Below, piece by piece: positions 57,091 to 64,000 of a stretch of 64,000 nt of DNA. The stretch is from assembly GCF_028550435.1 (NCBI RefSeq), contig NZ_JAQQKV010000001.1:310001-374000 (forward strand), read 5' to 3'. The stretch is from Asticcacaulis machinosus. Its GTDB lineage: Bacteria; Pseudomonadota; Alphaproteobacteria; Caulobacterales; Caulobacteraceae. Below the pieces are notes generated by a model that was not told the DNA's origin, searched no databases, and saw only the letters and a list, made by a program, of their open reading frames with translations. The position numbers and the translations under genes were made by a program. Each line of letters opens with the position of its first letter. The first letter of the stretch is position 1.

Positions 57091-58005
57091 ATGGCCGTTA
57101 AAAAATATTCGTTTTTTCAGGATTTAAGCTGGCGTATAGAAGCTATCTTTTATGACCTGTTTGTGGCCGTTATAAGGGCCCTGCCAATTGATACAGCCTC
57201 TGATCTTGGTGGTTGGATGCTGAGGACAATGGGGCCCTTAACAAACGTTCAAAATACCGTTCAGCGCAATATCGATATCGCCTTCCCGGATAAGGATAAA
57301 GCTTGGAAAAAACGCGTCATAACAGAACAATGGGACAATCTGGGGCGCACCTTCGCTGAATTTCCCATTATGGATAAGATCAGGATCGCCAACGGTCGGG
57401 TTGAGGTCATAGGGGGCGAACGACTTGAAGCCTTGGCGCACGCTTCCAGTCCGGTCGTATTTATCTCAGGGCATCTTGCCAACTGGGAAATCATGCCCTC
57501 AACCATAGTCGATTTTAACGTCACCTGCCTTATGACTTATCGCGCGGCAAATAATCCGTATGTTGATAAGCGCATCAAAGCTGGCCGTTTTCGCTATGGA
57601 GTGCGACTGTTCGCTCCCAAAGGTGGGGACGGAGCTAAAGATCTGCTTCTGGCTATGAATAAGGGCGAATCTGTTGCCCTTATGAATGATCAGAAATTTA
57701 ACAAAGGCGTGCCTACGCCCTTTTTTGACAGCATTGTTTATACGGCACCTGGTCCTACACGACTGGCCATGCGTTTTGGTACTGTCCTTCAGCCTATGTC
57801 AGTCGAACGGACACACAAAGCCAGATTTCGGGTCATTGTTCACCCTCCCATTACTGTAGATGATACGGGTAATCGGAGTGCTGATATTGAAACTACCGTG
57901 TGTAAGGTCAGTAAATTCGTTGAAGACTGTGTGATCAAACGCCCAGAAGAATGGTTTTGGGCGCACAAGCGATGGCCCAAAGAAAGCTATAAACGCTCTC
58001 AGTAG
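57091..58005 (+). CDS. Lipid A late acyltransferase (LpxL/HtrB family)
   Basis: This membrane-associated enzyme adds a secondary acyl chain to lipid A precursors. The 304-residue product has the N-terminal amphipathic/hydrophobic region (about 10-30), the HX4E catalytic motif in SGHLANWEIM, MTYRAANNPYVDKRIKAGRF, and GESVALMNDQKFNKGVPTPF, which are expected of the LpxL/LpxM/LpxP family. Which acyl chain and position are used cannot be told. It forms an LPS pair with kdsA. Confidence 0.9.
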   Translation: MAVKKYSFFQDLSWRIEAIFYDLFVAVIRALPIDTASDLGGWMLRTMGPLTNVQNTVQRNIDIAFPDKDKAWKKRVITEQWDNLGRTFAEFPIMDKIRIANGRVEVIGGERLEALAHASSPVVFISGHLANWEIMPSTIVDFNVTCLMTYRAANNPYVDKRIKAGRFRYGVRLFAPKGGDGAKDLLLAMNKGESVALMNDQKFNKGVPTPFFDSIVYTAPGPTRLAMRFGTVLQPMSVERTHKARFRVIVHPPITVDDTGNRSADIETTVCKVSKFVEDCVIKRPEEWFWAHKRWPKESYKRSQ

Positions 58006-58106
58006 CATTGGCTTTCTGTCATTATGTGAAACCGGAGGTGTCTTGTCAGGGTTATGTGAGCTTATATGATCATTTGCCAATCGTTTTTAAGGTTAACCAC
58101 GCGCTC

Positions 58107-59249
58107 ATGGCAAAGCCAGTTTTTCTAAAACATAATCTGGGTGTGATATCACTGATATCTGTGGCGGGCGTGTTGGCGCTGGCCTTAATTCTGTTTAGCG
58201 ACGACATTAAACGCCATAATATGGATCCCAAGGTTCCATTTCAGACCTATCAACGTCCCCCAGCCCCGGACTACGCTAAGCCATCAAGTTGGTATCTAAA
58301 TCCATCCCTGTCCCGCACGGCATCAACGCGTAAAGCTGATGTCTTTTTTGTCCATGCGACAAGTTATAGTGTGGGGAAGGAATGGCTTGGCCCCATCGAT
58401 GACCAGGCGGCAAGCGATGACATATTGCAGATGCAGTTGCCTAACTACGCGGCACCTTTTGCCACGGAAGGCAATGTGTACGCTCCGCGCTACCGTCAAG
58501 CCGGCCTCTATAGTATGCTGACCAGGCGTGAAGATGCCCGCGAAGCGCGCCAATTTGCTTATGGTGATGTCGAAAAAGCCTTTGAGGCGTTTCTACGTCA
58601 AAGGCGAGGGGATCGTGGACTGGTGCTGGCAGGTGTAGAGCAGGGTGGCCTGATCGTTGATAGATTATTGAAAACCAAGATCTTGCCTGACAAAAATCTG
58701 TCATCCCAGCTCATTGCCGTTTATATTTTTGAAGCGATTGTGCCTGCATCAGACTATCAAAATGGTGAGGTGAAAGCCTGTGGTAGCCGTTCACAAACGG
58801 GATGCGTACTGGCCTATATGAGTGTCGATGCCGGTCGACCTGATCAAGCTTTGCAGGCCGAACGCAAAGCGCTTATCTGGAGTGAAAATTTCAATCTTGT
58901 GCCTCTAGGAAAAGAAAAAGCCCTGTGCGTCAACCCCTTAACCGGAGATACCTCAGAAAGCGATGTAGATGCACGTCAAAGCCTTGGTGCCGTAAATGCG
59001 ACGGGTTTGGAGTGGGACACGCCACCGGCACTTGTGCCGCGTAAGGTGAGCGCACAATGCCGCGGAGGAATGCTATATATCACACGCCCAAACTCTCCAA
59101 CCTTCGAAGATGATGGCACATGGATCTCCAGAATGAAGGTAAATAGCTACAATCTTTTTTACGGCGATATTAAAACTGATTTCCGGGATAGGCTTTATAG
59201 TTTTCCCTACAATCAGAAAGCTCAAAAATTCCAGACTGTAACAGATTAA
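58107..59249 (+). CDS. DUF3089-family membrane-anchored protein, nucleophile Ser missing
   Basis: This is an approximately 380-residue protein of the DUF3089 alpha/beta-hydrolase-like family, with an N-terminal membrane helix (about residues 9-30) and the main domain outside the cytoplasm. ADVFFVHATSYSVGKEWLGP near residue 78, NVYAPRYRQAGLYSML and the QKFQTVTD tail agree with the family. The elbow that in relatives usually reads GHSQG is GVEQG here (VLAGVEQGGLIVDRLL), so the usual serine is absent and hydrolase activity is doubtful. The ATG at 58107 is chosen because it places Lys residues just before the helix; the open frame goes back to 58008. It is convergent with recG. Confidence 0.78.
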   Translation: MAKPVFLKHNLGVISLISVAGVLALALILFSDDIKRHNMDPKVPFQTYQRPPAPDYAKPSSWYLNPSLSRTASTRKADVFFVHATSYSVGKEWLGPIDDQAASDDILQMQLPNYAAPFATEGNVYAPRYRQAGLYSMLTRREDAREARQFAYGDVEKAFEAFLRQRRGDRGLVLAGVEQGGLIVDRLLKTKILPDKNLSSQLIAVYIFEAIVPASDYQNGEVKACGSRSQTGCVLAYMSVDAGRPDQALQAERKALIWSENFNLVPLGKEKALCVNPLTGDTSESDVDARQSLGAVNATGLEWDTPPALVPRKVSAQCRGGMLYITRPNSPTFEDDGTWISRMKVNSYNLFYGDIKTDFRDRLYSFPYNQKAQKFQTVTD

Positions 59250-61309
59250 TCTGCCTTATCAGGTACATCTAACCTCCAATCAAACAGGTTTCTTAAAATA
59301 TCAAGAGCGTGTACCCGTGCTCTAGGCAAATCGTGATGCTTTTGGATAAGGTAAGATGCTTCGCGGGATGCCATAGCAATTAAATCGTCATGGCTGACTG
59401 GATTTACGAAGCGATACTCTGGAAAGCCCGATTGTTTAGCCCCAAGAATATCGCCTTCACCTCGTAATTTCCAATCTGTCTCAGCGATTAAAAAACCATC
59501 TTCAGTGTCGCGTAATAGTTCAAGTCGAGCCTGAGCATTTTTGCTTAAAGGCATGTCATACAAAAGAATACATGCACTTTTATCTGTACCGCGCCCAACC
59601 CGCCCGCGGAGTTGATGAAGCTGTGCCAATCCGAAACGCTCTGCCTGTTCAATGATGATGATGGTGGCATTCGGTACGTCTATCCCGACCTCGACTACGG
59701 TGGTTGCGCACAGCAATTTGATTTCGTTACGTGCAAAGCGACTAATCACGGTGTCCTTATCAACCGGCGGCATTCGACCATGCACGAGCCCAACTTCCGC
59801 ACCGAGTACGTCTGACAATTCACGGTACCGTGCTTCAACGGCCATCAGATCAGATTCGGCGGTATCCTCAACCAGAGGACACACCCAATAGGCCTGAGCC
59901 CCCGTCGACAGAACAGTTTTCAGTCGTTTAAAGACATCATTCAGGCGCGCTCTTGGGATAACTGCCGTGTGGATAGCTTGCCGCCCAGGGGGCTTTTCAT
60001 CCAGTATGCTTAGGTCAGCCTCACCATAAACTGTTAGCGCCAAAGTACGCGGTATTGGCGTCGCTGACATTGATAGATAATGAACGCTGTCGCCTTTTTG
60101 GAAAAGCTTTTGTCGCTGACCAACCCCAAACCTGTGTTGCTCGTCGATGACTGCCAGTTGCAGCGATTTAAACTCCACCCCATCCTGAAAAACGGCATGG
60201 GTGCCAAATATAATCGATGCGAGACCGGCCGCTACATTTGCACGCTTTTGTTCACGAACAAGCCCTTTGTCGCGCCCGGTCATGAGTATGGCATTGACGC
60301 CCAAACTTTCGAGTATGGGTAATGCTTTTTCATAATGTTGCCGAACCAGAATTTCGGTTGGAGCCATCATCACGCTCTGAAATCCCGCCTCTGCTACGTC
60401 AAGCATGGCCATGAGCGCCACCAGCGTTTTACCTGACCCGACATCGCCCTGAATAAGGCGGTTCATTCTGTAACCAGAATTAAGATCGTGCCGAACATCA
60501 TCCAGCGCGCGACTTTGCGCGCCTGTAAACGCGAAGGGTAATGAGTCACGAGCCCTGTCTGACCAGATGTTGCTGGATATTTTAATTGCCGGACTAGCCT
60601 GGCGATTAGCTTTACGACTTTTCAGAGCCAATTGATGTGCCAGCGCTTCATCATAAGCTAAACGCCGACGATAAATGTGACCCGGATGTATCCCAGTTAC
60701 ACCTTGAGGCATGTGTACACCCTGCAGTGCTGTGTTAAAGGCAGGCCATCCTTCCCTTTGCAACAGGTCCTCACCTAACCATTCAGGCAGATTGGGCAGG
60801 GTAGTCAGCCCGCTTTGAACAAATCTTCGTATAGTGCGTGACGTCAATGACTGCGTGGCGGGATAGACGGCCTCAAACGGCGGAATATCACCTCCGTGGC
60901 TTTCTGCGACCACGTAATCCGGGTGAGTCATTTGTAAGAGGCCGTTAAAGATTTCGATCTTACCGCTTACCCATCGTTGTGAACCCACTGGGTGCTTGAT
61001 TTCAAAACCCCGTATTTTATGGAAAAATATGAGATGAAGTTCACCGGTTGCGTCCGTCGCTACAATGCGCTGAGGGCCACGAAGGTTAGTGGGGTAAGCG
61101 GAAATCGTGACTAAAACAGTTTGTGTAAGGCCCGAAATGGCCGAAGCCAAAGTTGTCACCGGGCGCTCAATAACTCCTGACGGTACAGTAAATACTAAAT
61201 CCCGTACCGTTGGGCCAACATGCTTTATCAAAAGCGGCGCAATTTTAGGCCCAACCCCTTTCAGGGCGGATAAAGACGTGTAATAGGGAAACAGAATCTC
61301 CGGGCGCAT
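59246..61309 (-). CDS. recG: ATP-dependent DNA helicase RecG
   Basis: RecG reverses stalled replication forks and branch-migrates Holliday junctions. The 687-residue product has an N-terminal wedge/OB domain (SALKGVGPKIAPLLIKHVG, ATGELHLIFFHK), helicase Walker A LIQGDVGSGKTLVALMAM near residue 290, DEQH box VIDEQHRFGVGQRQKLF, and the later motifs TVVEVGIDVPNATIIIIEQA and QLHQLRGRVGRG. The first codon could be GTG at 61312 or ATG at 61309; I take the ATG. The stop overlaps the convergent DUF3089 gene by four bases. Confidence 0.96.
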   Translation of the reverse strand: MRPEILFPYYTSLSALKGVGPKIAPLLIKHVGPTVRDLVFTVPSGVIERPVTTLASAISGLTQTVLVTISAYPTNLRGPQRIVATDATGELHLIFFHKIRGFEIKHPVGSQRWVSGKIEIFNGLLQMTHPDYVVAESHGGDIPPFEAVYPATQSLTSRTIRRFVQSGLTTLPNLPEWLGEDLLQREGWPAFNTALQGVHMPQGVTGIHPGHIYRRRLAYDEALAHQLALKSRKANRQASPAIKISSNIWSDRARDSLPFAFTGAQSRALDDVRHDLNSGYRMNRLIQGDVGSGKTLVALMAMLDVAEAGFQSVMMAPTEILVRQHYEKALPILESLGVNAILMTGRDKGLVREQKRANVAAGLASIIFGTHAVFQDGVEFKSLQLAVIDEQHRFGVGQRQKLFQKGDSVHYLSMSATPIPRTLALTVYGEADLSILDEKPPGRQAIHTAVIPRARLNDVFKRLKTVLSTGAQAYWVCPLVEDTAESDLMAVEARYRELSDVLGAEVGLVHGRMPPVDKDTVISRFARNEIKLLCATTVVEVGIDVPNATIIIIEQAERFGLAQLHQLRGRVGRGTDKSACILLYDMPLSKNAQARLELLRDTEDGFLIAETDWKLRGEGDILGAKQSGFPEYRFVNPVSHDDLIAMASREASYLIQKHHDLPRARVHALDILRNLFDWRLDVPDKAD

Positions 61310-61408
61310 CACAAGGGATCATGCCGGATGGCAGGGTCCGTGAACAGTCGCCCTAGCAATATTATATCCGTCTTATCCCCCTTAATGAGAGGGCTGGAGC
61401 AAATCATC

Positions 61409-61696
61409 ATGACCAGCATGCACGACGAAGACAGGTTAGCGCGGCAACGTAAATTATCGTTTCGTGCCTGGCGCCGCGGCTTTAAGGAAGCGGATATTAT
61501 ACTAGGTAATTATGCAGACGATCGCCTGGATACGATGACCATTGAGGAACTCGATATATTCGAAGTGCTATTGGAAGTACCAGATCAGGATCTTTACGGC
61601 TGGATTATTAAAAGAGATCCCACGCCGGATGAATTTCAATCTATAATCATGAATGAACTCAACGTTTATTATAAAAAAGCTTATACGAAAATTTAA
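61409..61696 (+). CDS. sdhE: FAD assembly factor SdhE (succinate dehydrogenase)
   Basis: SdhE promotes covalent attachment of FAD to the succinate dehydrogenase flavoprotein. The 95-residue product has the signature RGxxE in FRAWRRGFKEADIILGNYAD, and EELDIFEVLLEVPDQDLYGW, as in the DUF339 family. GGAGC lies eight bases before the ATG at 61409. The open frame extends back to 61328, but the extra residues match nothing. It starts 100 bases after the divergent recG and only six bases before mfd, an order common in alphaproteobacteria. Confidence 0.92.
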   Translation: MTSMHDEDRLARQRKLSFRAWRRGFKEADIILGNYADDRLDTMTIEELDIFEVLLEVPDQDLYGWIIKRDPTPDEFQSIIMNELNVYYKKAYTKI

Positions 61697-61702
61697 AAAA
61701 GT

Positions 61703-64000
61703 ATGACCGATTTAATCAGGATTTCGAGCGACCTGCCCGACCTAATACTCACCGGATGCCCCCCCGGTTTTGATAGTCTGATCCTCTCCGATATTGTCAG
61801 GGCAGACGGTATTGGACTTTTTATGGCTCGTGATTACGGGCGCATGAATGCCGTCGCAGAAGAGCTGAATTTTTACGCACCGGATATTGATGTTATTAAA
61901 TTTCCAGCCTGGGATTGCCTGCCATACGATCGCGTAAGCCCATCGGGAGGCCTGATCGCCCAGCGCATGGCTGGCCTGACACGTTTGCAAAGCCTTAATA
62001 CCGAAAAGCGCGCCAAGCCTGTCGTCATTTTGACGACGGCCGCCGCAATGACTCAGAAAGTCCCACCTCGGCAAACGACCCAGGATAGTTTTCTATCGCT
62101 ACGGCCGGGGCAAAGCATCGACACCACTAGGCTCGAAGCTTATTTTTCTCGCAATGGGTATAATCGTGTATCTACCGTGTCCGAGCGTGGCGAATTTGCC
62201 GTTCGGGGGGGCATCATAGATGTATTTTCGCCTAGCCAGGACGAGCCGGTGCGTCTTGATTTTTTTGGTGATACCCTCGAATCTTTAAGGACATTTGATC
62301 CCGAAACCCAACGTTCATTGAAAACCATTCACAGCCTTGATTTTATGGCCGTGAGTGAAATCCTTCTGGACGAAGAGTCTATCAAGCGGTTTCGACAGGC
62401 GTATCTCGAATCTTTTGGCGCAGCGGGTGACGATCCTCTTTATGCAGCTATATCAAATGGCGTCCGCCGCCAGGGTATGGAGCATATGCTGCCACTATTT
62501 TATCCTCATCTCGACAGTGTGTTTGATTATCTGCCTTCTAATGTGCTGATTTTTATGGATGCGCTGGCCGACGCGGCTTTTGAAGAGCGTCAGGCAACTA
62601 TTCAGGATGCCTATCAAAACCGTAAATCTGCCTCAGAGCAAAAAGGGGGCAGTTCTTACCGAGCACTGCCTCCAGAAAAACTTTATGTAAATGAGCGCGA
62701 ATGGAAAAGTGCTCTGAAACGTTTCAGAATCCGTCGCTTTGAAGCCTTATATCGCGATGGCGATGCCATTATTGATGTGGGCGCCCGCGCAGGGCGGAGT
62801 TTTGCGCCCGAACGGCTCCAGGACAGTGTAAACCTGTTTGCCTCCGTCACGGATCACGCCAAATCGCAATCTAAAGCTGGCAAGCGTGTTATATTCGCCT
62901 CCTGGACCGATGGTTCATCGGAACGTCTATCAACCCTATTGAGTGATCATGGATTAGGGACGATAAGACAAGCCTTAAACTGGGCTGACGCTATGACGTT
63001 TGGTGTGGCGGGCACCAAGGCGAAACCCATACAAAGGGCGGTCTTGCCGCTCGATCAAGGTTTTGAAACTGAAAATCTGGTTATCATTTCTGAAACAGAT
63101 ATCTTAGGTGATCGTTTAGCTCGTCCCCGTAAAAGACGAAGAGCAAACAATTTTTTAGCCGAAGCTTCTGCCCTGTCTCAAGGCGATCTGGTGGTTCACA
63201 TCGAACATGGTATCGGACGCTATGATGGCTTAAAAACTTTGACGGTTGATCATGCGCCTCACGACTGTCTGGAGTTGCAGTATGCCAGCGATGCAAAACT
63301 ATATCTTCCGGTAGAGAATATTGATCTTCTGACACGGTATGGCGCTGATAGCGACAGTGCACAGCTTGACCGCTTAGGGTCAGCAAGTTGGCAGGCGCGT
63401 AAAACCAAAGCCAAGGATCGGCTACGGGAAATGGCCGATGGCCTTATCCAGCTTGCCGCCGCTCGTGCGCTCAAAGTTGGGGTCCAGATTGACCCGCCAT
63501 CAGGTCTTTATGATGAATTCTGCGCTCAATTTCCATACGAAGAAACCGAAGATCAACTGGGGGCGATTGCGGATGTTCTGGAAGACTTAGCCAAAGGTCA
63601 GCCGATGGATCGGCTGATCTGTGGCGATGTCGGCTTTGGAAAAACAGAGGTTGCGCTCAGAGCGGCTTTCGTCGTGGCTATGTCCGGGCAGCAGGTGGCC
63701 ATTGTATGTCCGACCACGCTCCTGGCGCGACAGCATTATAAAACCTTCACGCAACGTTTTCAGGGCTGGCCTATCCGCGTCCGCCATCTATCAAGGATGG
63801 TGACCCGTAAAGAAGCTGATGAAACACGCGAAGGCCTTAAAAATGGTGAGATCGAAATCGTTATCGGCACACATGCCCTTTTGTCAGAGCAAGTTAAGTT
63901 CAAAGACTTAGGCATTGTAATTGTTGATGAAGAGCAACACTTTGGGGTTAAGCACAAAGAGAAGCTGAAATCCTTCCGGTCCGATGTTCATATGTTATCT
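61703..64000 (+). CDS. mfd: Transcription-repair coupling factor Mfd (3' truncated)
   Basis: Mfd removes stalled RNA polymerase and recruits UvrA to the lesion. The frame is open from ATG 61703 to the last base of the window, giving 766 of the usual 1150 or so residues. Visible parts are the UvrB-like N-terminal domain (CLPYDRVSPSGGLIAQRM, then AVRGGIIDVFSP near residue 170), the RNA-polymerase-interacting domain beginning GDLVVHIEHGIGRYDGL (nucleotides about 63184-63235), and helicase Walker A ICGDVGFGKTEVALRAAF (about 63617-63670) and DEEQ box VIVDEEQHFGV (about 63917-63950). The translocase C-terminal half is outside the window. Confidence 0.95.
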   Translation, partial: MTDLIRISSDLPDLILTGCPPGFDSLILSDIVRADGIGLFMARDYGRMNAVAEELNFYAPDIDVIKFPAWDCLPYDRVSPSGGLIAQRMAGLTRLQSLNTEKRAKPVVILTTAAAMTQKVPPRQTTQDSFLSLRPGQSIDTTRLEAYFSRNGYNRVSTVSERGEFAVRGGIIDVFSPSQDEPVRLDFFGDTLESLRTFDPETQRSLKTIHSLDFMAVSEILLDEESIKRFRQAYLESFGAAGDDPLYAAISNGVRRQGMEHMLPLFYPHLDSVFDYLPSNVLIFMDALADAAFEERQATIQDAYQNRKSASEQKGGSSYRALPPEKLYVNEREWKSALKRFRIRRFEALYRDGDAIIDVGARAGRSFAPERLQDSVNLFASVTDHAKSQSKAGKRVIFASWTDGSSERLSTLLSDHGLGTIRQALNWADAMTFGVAGTKAKPIQRAVLPLDQGFETENLVIISETDILGDRLARPRKRRRANNFLAEASALSQGDLVVHIEHGIGRYDGLKTLTVDHAPHDCLELQYASDAKLYLPVENIDLLTRYGADSDSAQLDRLGSASWQARKTKAKDRLREMADGLIQLAAARALKVGVQIDPPSGLYDEFCAQFPYEETEDQLGAIADVLEDLAKGQPMDRLICGDVGFGKTEVALRAAFVVAMSGQQVAIVCPTTLLARQHYKTFTQRFQGWPIRVRHLSRMVTRKEADETREGLKNGEIEIVIGTHALLSEQVKFKDLGIVIVDEEQHFGVKHKEKLKSFRSDVHMLS

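Overview
The window looks like chromosomal core sequence from an alphaproteobacterium, most probably a member of the Caulobacterales (Asticcacaulis-like). The reasons are the order lpxD-fabZ-lpxA-lpxI-lpxB / gltX-gltA / comEC / lexA / trpCDG / trpE-ppiD / tpiA-secG-pyrG, LexA boxes of the alphaproteobacterial GAAC-N7-GAAC type, LpxI in place of LpxH, a complex I operon in alphaproteobacterial order, a mitochondrial-type NDUFS4 subunit, a class I PHA synthase and a tandem cold-shock-domain protein. GC content is moderate by eye. I see no insertion sequence, prophage, CRISPR array, restriction system or integrase. The assignment to Caulobacterales is inference from gene order and was not tested by any search.

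Layout. 1-4057: lipid A early pathway (lpxD truncated by the window edge, fabZ, lpxA, lpxI, lpxB), closed by a perfect 18-bp bidirectional terminator. 4117-6891: gltX and gltA on the minus strand, divergent from comEC. 9146-16268: a minus-strand block of ppiD-like chaperone, trpE, trpG, trpD, trpC and lexA, with a small plus-strand membrane protein gene lying between trpE and trpG. 16508-20060: tpiA, secG, pyrG and a Rid-family gene. 20150-23311: a large autotransporter on the minus strand. 23630-23843: two identical tRNA-Asp genes. 24185-39958: the 14-gene NADH:quinone oxidoreductase (nuoA-N) operon, carrying three extra genes (two membrane proteins and a cold-shock-like/TM2 fusion). It is followed closely by birA, coaX and rnj.

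43225-49842: a malate/lactate-dehydrogenase-family oxidoreductase, phaC, a small exported protein, glpX and recJ. 49905-52480 is a stable-RNA and stress segment: two tRNA-Glu genes, a tandem cold-shock gene with a structured leader, a DUF192 lipoprotein gene, two tRNA-Pro genes with near-identical terminators, the NDUFS4-like complex I subunit and tRNA-Arg. 52589-64000: an orphan amino-acid-binding lipoprotein, mercaptopyruvate sulfurtransferase, DNA photolyase, kdsA, a lipid A late acyltransferase, a DUF3089 protein, recG, sdhE and the first two thirds of mfd (cut by the window end).

How the genes fit together. The two LPS segments (lpxD-lpxB, kdsA-lpxL) supply lipid A and Kdo. gltA, sdhE, the nuo genes and the NDUFS4-like protein feed and assemble the respiratory chain. 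lexA, recJ, recG, photolyase and mfd form a scattered DNA-repair set, of which only lexA shows a visible LexA operator here. The most useful non-gene observations are a promoter/initiation motif shared by separate tRNA loci, hairpins that absorb the CCA ends of both tRNA-Asp genes, a terminator whose descending arm is also the Shine-Dalgarno of the next gene, and a terminator-like hairpin in the cold-shock leader. I found no clearly new multi-gene system; the extra genes embedded in the nuo operon are the nearest candidate.
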